Under the pieces are notes generated by a model that made no database searches, was not told where the DNA came from, and saw only the letters and a list, made by a program, of their open reading frames with translations. Positions 23,804 to 34,595 of a stretch of DNA of 64,000 bases are shown one piece after another (positions within the stretch are counted from its first letter, which is position 1; every line of letters begins with the position of its first letter). The position numbers and the translations under genes were made by a program. This stretch comes from Capra hircus (taxonomy: Eukaryota > Chordata > Mammalia > Artiodactyla > Bovidae), in NCBI RefSeq assembly GCF_001704415.2, contig NC_030823.1, positions 72,230,458 to 72,294,457 of the forward strand, in the 5' to 3' direction.

Positions 23804-24396
23804 GTGGTTTCCCACTCTGGGGAGGGGCAGGATTTCCTGCTCAGAAGTTGGTTGGTTTCTGGGAGGAGCCAGAAGACCTGAATCAGGACTGCCACCTGAT
23901 ACAAGAAGGTGAAACGCGGGCCAAGAAGGCCCTTATGCTAGGACTGAGCTTGCAGCCAGGAGGCGCCAGGAGTCAAACCCCAAAGGTGAGCCAGAAGGGG
24001 CCAGTCCTGGGCATTGGGCATCAGGGCTCCCCAAAGGACAGAGGACCCCTGCGGCCGCCCATGGTGGGAATGCTTGGAAGTGGTCCTGGCAGTGGTCGCC
24101 CTGGAGACCTGTCCGTTACTACTGCTAGCTCTAAACGTGCCAGAGGCACGCCAGACAGAACCCCTGTCCCACCTTTAGCAAGTGCTCACTCTCAGATTCC
24201 TGGCTTTGCCTCAAGGGAAAGTATCAAAACAAGAACTGGGTTTGGGCAGATTTTCCTTTCTCACCATGGGAGACCAGCAATCGAATGTGCTCTGAGAGGG
24301 CTGTGTGCCTACGTTTCTTAACTATCAACTCCTTAGGAATCATCGAGATGACTCATAGACCACTATGGTGCTCACATCAGAGGAAGTGTGACGTGG

Positions 24397-24410
24397 ACAG
24401 CAGAGGGCAG
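24397..24410 (+). promoter_or_regulatory. Candidate CTCF core site
   Basis: ACAGCAGAGGGCAG matches the usual CTCF core at 13 of 14 positions. It lies in GC-richer unique DNA between the two genes. A motif match alone is weak evidence. Confidence 0.3.
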
Positions 24411-26466
24411 ACAGGGCACATGTGGGCTGGGCTGGGGATTCCACAAGCAGGGGCAGTGATTCCAGCCTGATTCCCACCATCTAGCGATGGAGAGTCGTAC
24501 CCCAGTTCAGAGGTCTTCATTCTTTCAGACTAAGGCACGGGCAAAAAAATGTACTTTCTTCATCCATGTATGTAATCTCTATTCAACAAATATTTAATGA
24601 GCACCTGCCTATATCCAGACAGTGGGTTGGAAACTGGTTGTGACCTGAACTGCCCTGGTGGGGAGTATAATTGACATGGGTTGTTGCACTCTGATGTCTC
24701 TGTGACTTGGGGACATCCGTTAGGAAGGACTGGAATTGTTGGGCTCTAATGTCTTCCTTGTAGTAGCATCACTGGGCAGATTTTGGATAGTCATCTGTTT
24801 CTTAGCCAAATAGGAACATTGGTCCTTCTGGACACCCGTCTACACATATCATTATCTACGGGCTCCCAGTTCTTACAGGATGAGGACTTTTAAGGCTTAT
24901 TTTTCTTTCAGGAGCCAGTTGTTTTATCTGGAGAACCATTAAGTTCTATTGCTGTCTAACTTGCTTGCCTTCTAAGCCTCTCTGAAACTGTCTGGTCACA
25001 TACTGGGTATTTTCTAAACTGCCAGGTTTGGATTTCAGGTTTTTTTTCCTCATTAAATTTCCTAATTCATATTTGATCTCATAAAAAAAAAAAAAAACCT
25101 ATGAAAAAGACAAGTCTCCTTTTATTTCAACTGTTGGGTCTACTCCAGAATGCTCTTTGAAAATCTCCTGAAGTCTGTTTTCATTTTTAATTTATTATTT
25201 AAAAATTTTGTCCACTATATCTTTAAAAGAAAGGCTTTTGGAATTTTTTTGTGTGCTATGTTTTCTATTTTTTTCTTGCCTTCTTAAGGCACTTTCTTTT
25301 TTCATTTTACACCGTTGAGTTATTTAAATTTTTCCTTTCTTAGCCCTGCTATTTTAATATATTTTTCTCCAGCTGAAGGATTAACAATTTACTGAACTAG
25401 TTGGTAAAGATCTAGTCCAGAACAACAATTACCCAATAAAATCCTAAGTTATATAAAAAATTTTTATGTGATTTTCTAAGATTTAGGAAAATCCTTAATT
25501 TTAACTCTTAATATGGCTCCAGACCTGGGTTTTAAATTTTAAGTTCTTGAAGCCTGCCTTTGGCTTAGCACATTTACAATATAATTGTTTCTTTTTCAAA
25601 TAAAACTCTGACAAAAGGGCTCCTATAGAAGGTCAGGAAAAGGTGAGTGGAAGAGAGAGAAATGAAATAAGGTTGCTTTCAGAAAATACTAGAGTCTTTG
25701 AAAGAGACCATGCTGGATTGGAATTTTTTGTTTTTTTGTCCTCAGCATACTGATCAAAGCAAATTACTGATTCTTTAAATTCCTGGAGTTCCTCTTAAAT
25801 GTAATAGTTCCTCTAAAATGAATTATTTATTTTGATATGTCAAAAGTACCATGCTGACTGTTGTTATTCTGTACTCAAACTTTTTGCCTTTCATCAAAGT
25901 AAATACAAGAGTAGGAATTATAGTGCAACAAGAAAGCAGGAATTCTTCCAAGAGAAGTTTGCAGATTTGATGTAGAAGAACCCAGGAAAAGCTATTTAGT
26001 AAGGATGTGTGCCTCTGAATGGGTATCTTGGATTCCCTTTCTAAGCAAAAGTTAGGAGAGGGCCACGCATGCCACCTGACAATTTTACACCCAGAATATA
26101 GACGAGAAAATGACTTTCTTTCACACCTTGGTGAGCAAGGAGTGCTCCCATGAAAGTTTTGAAGGGAACCCCAAGCCAAGTTTGATCATTTACCTTTTCC
26201 TCAATTGGTCACTAGGCTAATGGAGCTCCAACTATTGTCCCCAAGGATCAGCTTGGATTGAATGGTGACTTATTGGGCCATTCCATATGGAACACTTCTT
26301 TACTTGTATATCAGAAACAAGGCATTTCAAGTACAAAGCAAAAACATGTAAAATAAATTTGACAATATTGATAAACAAAAGCAAAAGCAAAGTAGTAGTT
26401 TGAGGAACAGTAGTTTCATAGCAAATACAGTTATCAAAAGGTATGCCTCTGAAAAAAAAAAAAGAG
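24411..26466. other. No gene seen; AT-rich
   Basis: An L2-like scrap (caacaaatatttaatgagca) lies near 24582. A poly-A run is at 25083-25096 and low-complexity AT-rich DNA extends to about 25620. No open frame has supporting features. Confidence 0.4.
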
Positions 26467-26730
26467 TCTAATGAACTTATACAAGACTGATGTCTGATTA
26501 CTTAATAGTAAAGTCCATGGACAGAGAAGCCTGGCAGGCTACATGGGATCACAAAGAGTCAGACACGACTGAGCAACTGAGGATACACACACCACATACC
26601 TTTCAGATAAAATGTCTAATGACCTTACACAAAGGCCCTGGTATAATTATTTACCAAAACGTGCACCTGTAAACTAGTATTTCTAATCCCTTTATACAAA
26701 GACTGAGATCTAATGGCTTTATACAAAGAC
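26467..26730 (+). repeat. Four dispersed copies of a 22-24 base motif
   Basis: Units beginning TCTAATG/C and continuing ctttatacaaagac occur at 26467-26490, 26615-26637, 26682-26705 and 26709-26730. A Bov-tA fragment separates copies 1 and 2. The parent repeat is not recognised. Confidence 0.6.
26512..26582 (+). mobile_element. Bov-tA SINE, short 3' fragment
   Basis: It contains ccatggacagagaagcctgg and cagacacgactgagcaactg, only the 3' 70 bp of the family. Confidence 0.8.
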
Positions 26731-26735
26731 ATACT

Positions 26736-27507
26736 TGATTAGAAATTATAGAAGCAGTGAGACCTCAGTGCAACCAGTCAGATTGAGATTATTGTTGAGA
26801 CTGACTTACCTAGAAGCAGATCTGAAGGACAAGTAGAGTTTGGACACGAGGAAGCCAGTAAGTGTATCTTTTGGCTTTTGAGAAAGCTTGAAGTTCAGAG
26901 TTTGGTGTACTTTCCCAGACATAAGTGGGCTGACCTCATCTGTAGCAGCATATTTATTTGTTGGCACTCTGAAATATATTTATGGAGTGAGTCAGTTCGT
27001 GGTTGAATGACTGTCAGAAGTGAGGGACTGTTACTGATTGGTTGGCTTGAAAAAGCTTGTTACCTGAGGGGAGTTGTGACTTATGGAGCCAGTGGATTTA
27101 ATACTTGGTTCTGTTTACTATAATTAAACAACAAATTATCCCTAAGAAAGTGTGAAACTTTTAACTATTTGCGCAGTTATTATTTGCTATTTGTTTTCAC
27201 CAGAACATAGTACAAGTTCCCATTAGATATTAGCACAAAATTCTGTATATATATTTATTTATATTAATAGCACAAACCTCTGTTATGTTGTGTTGTGTTT
27301 TGTAAAGAGCAAGGTGGCTAATAACTGTTTCTCTAGGACTAACTGTGAGGAAAATTAGATTCAACTGTGAGGTTAAGGTATTTTCTAAGAGAAAAGAGCT
27401 TTAGTTAAGTAAACTTAATCGGGAAATAGTATATTTTTAAATTAAATAAACAATCAGGAAATCATTTATTTTTAACTAAATTCATTACTTTTAATAGTCA
27501 TCCAGTC
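26736..27507. other. Unique DNA, no gene seen
   Basis: AT-rich, nothing recognised. Confidence 0.4.
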
Positions 27508-27778
27508 GGAGAAGGCAATGGCAACCCACTCCAGTACTCTTGCCTGGAAAATCCCATAGATGGAGGAGCCTGGTAGGCTGTAGTCCAGGGGGTCGCTAAG
27601 AGTTGAACATGACTGAGTGACTTCACTTTCACTTTTCGCTTTCATGCATTGGAGAAGGAAACGGCAACCCACTTCAGTGTTCTTGCCTGGAGAATCCCAG
27701 GGACGGGGGAGCCTGGTGGGCTGCCCTCTATGGGGTCGCACAGAGTCGGACATGACTGAAGTGACTTAGCAGCAGCAG
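27508..27778 (+). mobile_element. Bov-tA SINE dimer
   Basis: Two body units in tandem, each with a ggcaacccact..cagt block and an 'agagt..gacatgactga' 3' block. The linker is tttcacttttcgctttcatg. The element ends in (cag)n at 27768-27778. Confidence 0.9.
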
Positions 27779-28375
27779 TAAGAAAGAAGGTATCTGTCAA
27801 CATGCTAAGAAAAAGAACAAAGAAGCTTTGAAAACATAGAAGGAGAGTGGTTTCTAGTGAAGCAGGCTGGGATGGGAAATATAGTCCCTATTTTGTGGTT
27901 ATATCAAACAGAATCCTAGCATCATATAACTGGATGGGACCTCAGAAATCAGATAACTAACCTCCCTCCAAGTTTAGAAATCTCCTGTGCAGTTTGTACC
28001 ATCCCTTGCATCCTTTGCTTGGGCGTTTTTAGTAAAGGGGAGCTTAATACGTATCACAAGGCAACTCATGTTTTGAATTACTCCGATTTCCTAATGACTT
28101 ATGCTCTTCTCCCTTGTACACCTACTTGCTAGTTTTGGTTCTGCATTTTTCAAGCCATATAAAATAAGTGTATTTTACTGGACTTTGTTGGACCAATATG
28201 GCAGCCTTTCAAATATTTGAAAGTGATTTTTATGTGACACGACTGCATTTTATTTTATCTACATCCATTCAATTATTCTGTGTGTGACAGGGCTTCTAGA
28301 CTTTCATCTGCCCAAATTACTCTGATCTAAGCAGGTTTTTCCCCTTCATGGATACCACCTTACCTGTCTCCTGAG
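27779..28375. other. Unique DNA, no gene seen
   Basis: No coding or repeat feature recognised. Confidence 0.4.
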
Positions 28376-29362
28376 AAACCTGTATGTGGAGTTGAGAAGC
28401 AACAGTTAGACCCAGACATGGAACAACTGACTGGTTCAAAGTTGGGAAAGGAGTATGATAAGACTGTATATTGTCACCCTGTTTATTTAATTTATATGCA
28501 GAGTTCATCATGTGAAATGCCAGGCTGGATTCCAGTTTCAAGCTGGAATCAAGATTGCTGGGAGAAATATCAACAACCTCAGATATGCAGATAATAGCAC
28601 TCTAATGGCAGAAAGTGAAGAGGAACTAAAGAGACTCTTGATGAGGGTGATGGAGGAGAGTGAAAAAGCTGATTTAAAACTCAACATTCAAAAAGCTAAG
28701 ATCATGACATCCGGTCCCATTACTTCATGGCAAATAGATGGGGAAGAAGTGGAAACAGTGACAGATTTTATTTTGGGGGCTCCAAAAATCACTGCAGCTA
28801 GTGACTGTATCCATAAAATTAAAAGACGCTTGCTTCTTGGAAGGAAAGCTATAACAAACTTAGCGTATTAAAAAGCAAAGACAGCACTTTGCCGATGAAG
28901 GTCAGTATAGTTAAAGCTATGATTTTTCCAGTAGTCATGTGCAGATGTGAGAATTGGACCATAAAGAAGGCTTAATGCCGAAGAATTGATGCTTTCAAAT
29001 TGTGGTGCTGGAGAAGACTCTTGAGAGTCCCTTGGACAGTAAGGAGATTAAACCAGTCAGTCCTAAGGGAAATCAACCCTGAATACTCATTGGAAGGACT
29101 GATTCTGAAGCTGAAGCTCCAATACTTTGGCTACCTGATGCGAAGAGCCAACTCATTTGGAGAAGACCCTCACGCTGGGAAAGATTGAAGGCAAAAAGAG
29201 AAGAGGTGACAGAGAATGAGATGGGGTACAATGGCATCACAGATTCAATGGGCATGAACTTGGGCAAACTCCTGGAGATTGTGAGGGACAGGAAGGCCTG
29301 GTGTACTGCAGTCCATGCGGGCACAAAGAATTGGATATGACTTAGCGACTGAATAACAACAA
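28376..29362 (+). mobile_element. Old 5'-truncated BovB LINE
   Basis: Broken RT frames run from the NLY..VE region to the 3' end. The frame at 28512-28871 reads GRNINNLRYADNSTLMAESE. The second catalytic Asp of the YADD box is Asn here (codon 28593-28595). A local duplication, QAGFQFQAGIKI, precedes it. Another piece at 29000-29188 carries CWRRLLRVPWTVRRLNQSVL. It is more diverged than the cluster at 41.5-52.5 kb. Confidence 0.9.
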
Positions 29363-29382
29363 GAACAAGGAGCCAAAAGACC

Positions 29383-31105
29383 TGTACTCATAAAACTATA
29401 AAATACTGATGAAAGAAATCAAAGATGACACAAACAGATGGAGAGATATACCATATTCTTGGATGGGTAGAATCAGTATTATCAAAATGATTATACTACC
29501 CAAAGCAATCTACAGGTTCAATGCAATCCTTATCAAATTGCCAATGGTGTTTTTCACGGACTTAAAACAAAAATGTTGACAATTTGTAAGAAAATACAAA
29601 ATATCCCCAATAGCCAAAGAATCTTGAGAAAGAAAAATGGAGCTGGAGGCATGAGGCTCCCTAACTTTAGCCTGTACTACAGATCTATAGTGACCAGGGC
29701 AGCATGGTTCTGGCAGAAATCAGAAACAGAGCTCAGTGGTATAGAATAGAATGCCCAGAGATACACCCATGCACCTACGGTCACCTAATCCCTAACAAAG
29801 GAGGCAAGAACATGCAATGGAGAAAAGACACTCTCTTCAATAAGTGGTGCTGGGAAAACTGGACAACTAAATGTAGAAGAATGAACTTAGAACGCTCCTT
29901 AACGCCAGACACAAAAATACATTCAAAATGGTTTAAAGACTTAAATGGAAGGTTGGACACTATGAAACTCTTAGAGGAAAACATAGGCAAAATACTCTTT
30001 GACATAAATTGCAGGAAGATCTTTTTTGATCCACCTCCTAGAGTAATGACAATAAAAATGAAAATAAACAAATGGTAACCTAGTTAAAACCTTTTTCACA
30101 GTGAAGGAAATCACAGACAAGATGAAAAGACAGCCCTCAGAATGGGAGAAAATATTTGCAAATGAAGAAACTTGCAAGGGTTTAGTTTCCAAAACAGACA
30201 AACAACTCATGCAGTCAATACCAAAAAAAAAAAAAAAAAAAAAAGAAAGCAATGAAAAAAATGAGCAGAAGACCTAAATAGACATTTCTCTAATGAAGGC
30301 ATACAGATGGCCAAGAGGCACATGAAAAGATGCTCCCTAGTTATTAGAGAAATGCAAATCAAAACTAGAATGAGGTAACACTTCACACTGGCTGGAAAGG
30401 CCATCACCAAAAGCTCTACAAACAGTAAATGCTGGAGAGGATGTGGAGAAAAGGGAACCTTTCCACACTGTTGGTGAGAATGCAAATTGGTACAGTCACT
30501 ATGGAGAACAGTATCAAGGCGCCTTAAAAAACTAAAAATAAAACTACCGTATGACCCAGCAGTCCCACTCCCACCACAATTCCAAAAGATACATACACCC
30601 CAATGTTCATTGCAGCACTATTTACAAGAACCAGGACATGGAAGCAACCTAAATGTTCATTGACAGAGGAATGGATAAAGAAGATGTGATACCTATATAC
30701 AGTGGAATATTACTCAGTGGAATATACAGTGGAATATTACTCAGCCATAAAAAGGAATGAAATTGTGCCATTTGCAGAGATGTGAATGAACCAAGAGACA
30801 GTCAAGCACAGTGAAGTAAGTCAGAAAGCGAGAAACAAATACTGTATGTTAATGCATGTATGTGGAATCTAGAATAATGTACAGTTAAACCTAATTGCAA
30901 AGCAGATATAGAGACATAGATGTAGAGAACAAACATATGGGCACCAAGAGGGGAAAAGAGGGGTGAGATAAATGCAAAGATTGAAATTGACATATATACA
31001 CTGCTAGGCACAAAACAGATAGCTAGTGAGAACCTACTGAGTAGTACAGGGGATAAAAGGTACACTCTGTAGGACATATATTAACCTTAAAAGTGTATTC
31101 CAGTA
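29383..31105 (+). mobile_element. 5'-truncated L1, ORF2 C-terminal part and 3' UTR
   Basis: The plus-strand ORF2 end is readable in pieces. The frame at 29704-30078 includes KWCWENWTTKCRRMNLERSL and the conserved DTMKLLEENIG region. A mutated FDPPPRVM stretch follows. Poly-A at 30222-30244 and a duplicated tggaatattactcag (30702-30741) are internal. The 3' UTR runs to about 31105. It carries frameshifts and stops throughout. Confidence 0.9.
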
Positions 31106-31111
31106 CATATA

Positions 31112-31186
31112 TATAAGTGAAGTAAGTGAAGTCGCTCAGTCGTGTCCGACTCTTTGCAACCTTTACCATCTGAGGCACCAGGGAAG

Positions 31187-31192
<6 letters not shown>
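31112..31192 (-). mobile_element. Bov-tA SINE with internal deletion
   Basis: Minus-strand Bov-tA joins its 3' end (gtcgctcagtcgtgtccgac) directly to its head (gtctc..ccctggtgcc reversed), skipping about 130 bp of body at about 31164. An (AT)n microsatellite follows. Confidence 0.8.

Positions 31193-31237
<45 letters not shown>
31191..31237. repeat. (AT)n microsatellite
   Basis: About 23 uninterrupted AT units. It is likely length-polymorphic. Confidence 0.95.
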
Positions 31238-31239
<2 letters not shown>

Positions 31240-31241
<2 letters not shown>

Positions 31242-31800
31242 GCAGACAAATAACATTTGACTCCACTTTACACGAGGTACTTAGAATAGCCAAATTCATA
31301 GCGTCAGAAAGTCCATTGGTAGGTGCCAGGGGTTGGGTGGGGTTGGGGTGGGGAGAAGGAATGGGGAGTTCGTGTTTAATGGGGACAGAGTTTCAGTTTA
31401 GGAAGGTGAGAAATTTGAAAGATGGATGATGGTTGGGAGTTATACAACAATGTGAATATGCTGAGTGCTACTGAACTCTACAGTGAAATATGGTTAAGAG
31501 AGCATGTTTTATATTATGTGACTTTAAGTAAGTGAAGTCGCTCAGTTGTGTCCGACTCTTTGCGACCCCATGGACTGTAGCCTACCAGGCTCCTCTGTCC
31601 ATGGGATTTTCCAGGCAAGAGTACTGGAATGGATTGCCATTTCCTTCTCCAGCGGATCTTCCCGACCCAGGGGTCGAACCTGGGTCTACCGCATTGTAGA
31701 CAGACGCTTTACCATCTGAGCCGCCAGGGAAGTCCTCATCAAGTGGCATGTCTGTGTCTATGTGACTTTAACCACACACACACAAAAACCCTTTAAAAAT
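31240..31800 (+). mobile_element. Old L1 (L1M-type) 3' end, split by a SINE
   Basis: The words ggtaggtgccaggggttggg, acagagtttcagttta, acaacaatgtgaatatgctg and ctactgaactctacagtgaa follow the order of a mammalian L1M 3' end. It resumes as the A-rich tail after the SINE at 31528-31758. Confidence 0.6.
31528..31758 (-). mobile_element. Bov-tA SINE with 13-bp target-site duplication
   Basis: Full-length body on the minus strand. The TSD tatgtgactttaa is at 31515-31527 and 31759-31771. About 20 extra bases (31738-31758) lie between the SINE head and the right duplication and are unexplained. Confidence 0.88.
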
Positions 31801-32601
31801 GTGAAAGTCACAAAGAAGACTGAGAGAGATGACCACCCCTGTAAAACAACAGGGACTACAGAGTCGATTACTGTGTGATCCACTGTGAAACCCAGACTGA
31901 ATGAACTCAGAGGAGTGACAAGGTCAGTGAGGACAGAGAAGATTTTGGTGGCTTGGATTTAACTGGGTTGGGTAGTTTGTCCATGTATAGACATGAGGCA
32001 CAACCTTCAAAGCTAAAACTACACCAGCATTTCCTGTATATTTAGGGACACATGTAAAATCTATGTAGTTTTATGTATAGGCAAACAAAAATGATTGGCA
32101 TTGCCTTCTAAACCAAAATCCGGAATACGCTGAGTATAGTTTGACAAGAAGCGCAATATTTTCAACTATCCCTCTCTTGGGGAACCTGAGGTTTATGGTT
32201 GCAAAAGGTGTGGGGACTGTGGGTGGGCATAGGAAGAGGAACGTGTGCAAAGGCGCGAAACCAGAAGGGACGAGGAGGGTCCTGGGGGTTCACGCAGGGC
32301 ATCAGGTGGGAGGGCTGAGATCTGAGCAGATCATGGAGACACTGGAAAACCTGGACGGGAGCTTAGGCTCTCACGCCTTTGATGGAGGAGCAGCAGGATG
32401 AAGGAAGGGTGAAACCCCGGTCCCGCAGTGAGTGTTTTGAGGTGAATATACTAGAGACTGCGGGAGGCGGTTTGAGATGTCAACAGCTGGACCAAGGAGC
32501 GGCTGCATCAGTGGAACAATAATAGAGTAAGAGAGGTGCTTGGGAAGGAAAACGGGAAGAATAAAATGGGGGGAACTGAGACCTTTTCTGAACATTTAAG
32601 A
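31801..32601. other. Unique DNA, no gene seen
   Basis: No recognisable coding or repeat feature. Confidence 0.4.
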
Positions 32602-32846
32602 CGAAGTTGCTGCTGTCAACTCTGTGCGACCCCATAGATGGCAGCCCACCAGGCTCCCCAGTCCCTGGGATTCTCCAGGCAAGAACGCTGGGGTGGGTTG
32701 CCATTTCCTTCTCCAATGCAGGAAAGCGAAAAGTGAAAGTGAAGTCGCTCTGTCGTGTCCGACTCTCAGCGACCCCATGGACTGCAGCCCACCAGGCTCC
32801 TCTATCCACGGGATTTTTCAGGCAAGAGTACTGGAGTGGGGTGCCA
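32602..32846 (-). mobile_element. Bov-tA SINE dimer
   Basis: Two body units on the minus strand, each with a cgaccccat..cagcccaccaggctcc block. The linker reads gcgaaaagtgaaagtgaagt, as in the copies at 27508 and 57670. Confidence 0.9.
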
Positions 32847-33510
32847 TATGTCTCCTTAATACAGGACCAAGTTTCCCATTTTGAAAACTGGGAGAACAGT
32901 GGTTTCGTTGCTATTCTTTCACTTTAAATCCATGTCTTTTCTCTTGATTAATCTCACTGCTCTTTTGTTTGGAGTGATAAAGATAGATTTCAGGCAGACA
33001 TGCCACTTGATGAGGGGTAGGATGTGAGCTGGCAGAAATAAAGTGAAAGGGTGTGTGTGTTGGTGGGGGGAGGTGCGGGGGAATAGAAGAGGGTGGTGGT
33101 GGAGGGACAGTCTGGTCAGAGGCAATGGCAGGATCCTTGCTACGTTTGGCAAAAATCCACAGCCATGGATGGTGAGAGTGAAATGTCCGTACCTGGTGAG
33201 GGCAGGTGGAGAGTGGCTTCAGGCTCCTGCCCCTAGCTACTTCTTTAAGAGCCACTGTTTATCACTTTTTATGCTGATATGCTGAGCCCTACAGAGCCAC
33301 GGAGACTAGTTATTAGCACAAAGGAACCTCTGTCCCTGGAGGAAGGGGACTCAAGCCTGTGATAACCAGTCTTTCCCCCTCTTAAATGAGAGCTTCCCAC
33401 TGTGATTCAGTTTGTGAGGAGGAAGCCTGGGTAGAGCTAGACATTCAATGAAATGTTCTTGGGAGATCGCCTTCCCTCTTCTCCTGGCAGCTAGCTAGTT
33501 TTCCTCCCTG
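32847..33510. other. Unique DNA downstream of G0S2, no gene seen
   Basis: A GT/G-rich tract occurs at 33048-33078. Nothing coding was found. Confidence 0.4.
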
Positions 33511-33567
33511 CCCACCGCCCCGCCCCGCCCCGCCCCCGCCCCCACCCCGCCCCCACCCCGCCACCCC
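33511..33567 (-). repeat. C-rich/G-rich tract with G-quadruplex potential on the minus strand
   Basis: The plus strand reads as repeated CCCCGCCCCG/CCCCCACCCC units. The minus strand therefore has at least eight G4-5 runs separated by single C or short GTG spacers. It lies about 400 bp past the G0S2 polyadenylation signal, on the transcribed-sense strand of that gene. Confidence 0.8.
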
Positions 33568-33977
33568 AAATACAATTAGGAAGGAAGAGCTGTTAACAGG
33601 ACCCTCTGGTGCACAGGTGTGGGACGGCAAACAGGTTTTCTGCCCTAGAGTTAAACAGCATCTCTCTTTCACTTACTCTAGCTTGTTTATCTTCTGAGCT
33701 TGAAATGCTAAGTCTGGTGGGACTTCGAAAAAGCTTCTGTCTTGCCATTCCTAACACAAAGCAAAAATGAATTCTCAACAGGATTACAAGCCTTTAACAT
33801 CAATATCAGAGTCGGGGGGCGGTGAAGCCAAAGTTGCCTGGTCTTCGCTGGACGCTCAGTCCACTGGCCTCAGATAAGACCCCAGCAAGCCAGCACCCCC
33901 CGCAGTCCATGCTAGGTAACTGTGCCCTCCTCCAGCCCCCTCAGGAATCAAATGCTGAGATATATACAAAACGGTTT

Positions 33978-33983
33978 TTTATT
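33978..33983 (-). terminator. G0S2: Polyadenylation signal of G0S2
   Basis: AATAAA on the minus strand, about 330 bp past the stop codon. Cleavage is expected near 33955-33968. Confidence 0.75.
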
Positions 33984-34310
33984 TCAAAACGCAATCACTG
34001 TAATAATAACAACAACAATAATATAAAAAGCGTTTCTCCTTTCACCCTCGTGCAAAATGTTAGATGCACTCAGGTGGCTGGAATGTACCTAGCTTGGACG
34101 TGGCATCTTCCTGCAGTGCTGCACAGCAGCGAACTCAGTCCCAAGCTCCTTTTGGCGGATCCGCGTGGTAGTTCAGTTCTAGAAGTCGGTGGCTTCTCAG
34201 AAGCAAGTTCAGACAGCACAGCACGCCCACTTGAGCCTGCCCTTCCGGCCCTGGCTCACTCGCCCCTCTCCGGGGTCTCTCTTCCTTTCCCTCCGCCGGC
34301 CCCCGAGCTC

Positions 34311-34595
34311 CTAGGAGGCGTGCAGCCGGTTGGACAGGGCCCGGCAGGCCTGGGCGGCCTCCAGTGGCTTGCCTTGCTCCCGCGGGGCCGGCTCCCCCAG
34401 CTCGGCCAGGGTCGCCTCGCGCTCCCGCCGGCGGCCGGCGGCCGCGAAGGGGCCACACATGGCCTCCATCAGGCCGAGCACGGCGCCGAAGAGCGCCAGC
34501 ACGCCGCCCAGCAGGTACATTCGCACCAGCTTCGCACTGGGCTTCTGCGCCATCAGCTCCTTGGCCAGGGGAATCAGCTCCTGCACCGTCTCCAT
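34311..34595 (-). CDS. G0S2: G0/G1 switch protein 2
   Basis: A 94-residue single coding exon, start codon at 34595-34593 and TAG at 34313-34311. The protein begins METVQELIPLAKELMAQKPS and ends in the conserved RALSNRLHAS. Residues 27-42 form the glycine-rich hydrophobic segment (YLLGGVLALFGAVLGL) known to bind and inhibit adipose triglyceride lipase (PNPLA2) on lipid droplets; mitochondrial roles are also described. The open frame extends 49 codons upstream, but that part is intron and 5' UTR, and METV is the family start. Human G0S2 is 103 residues (from memory), so the variable region between the hydrophobic segment and the C terminus is about nine residues shorter here. HSD11B1 downstream on the same strand confirms the locus. 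Confidence 0.96.
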   Translation of the reverse strand: METVQELIPLAKELMAQKPSAKLVRMYLLGGVLALFGAVLGLMEAMCGPFAAAGRRREREATLAELGEPAPREQGKPLEAAQACRALSNRLHAS

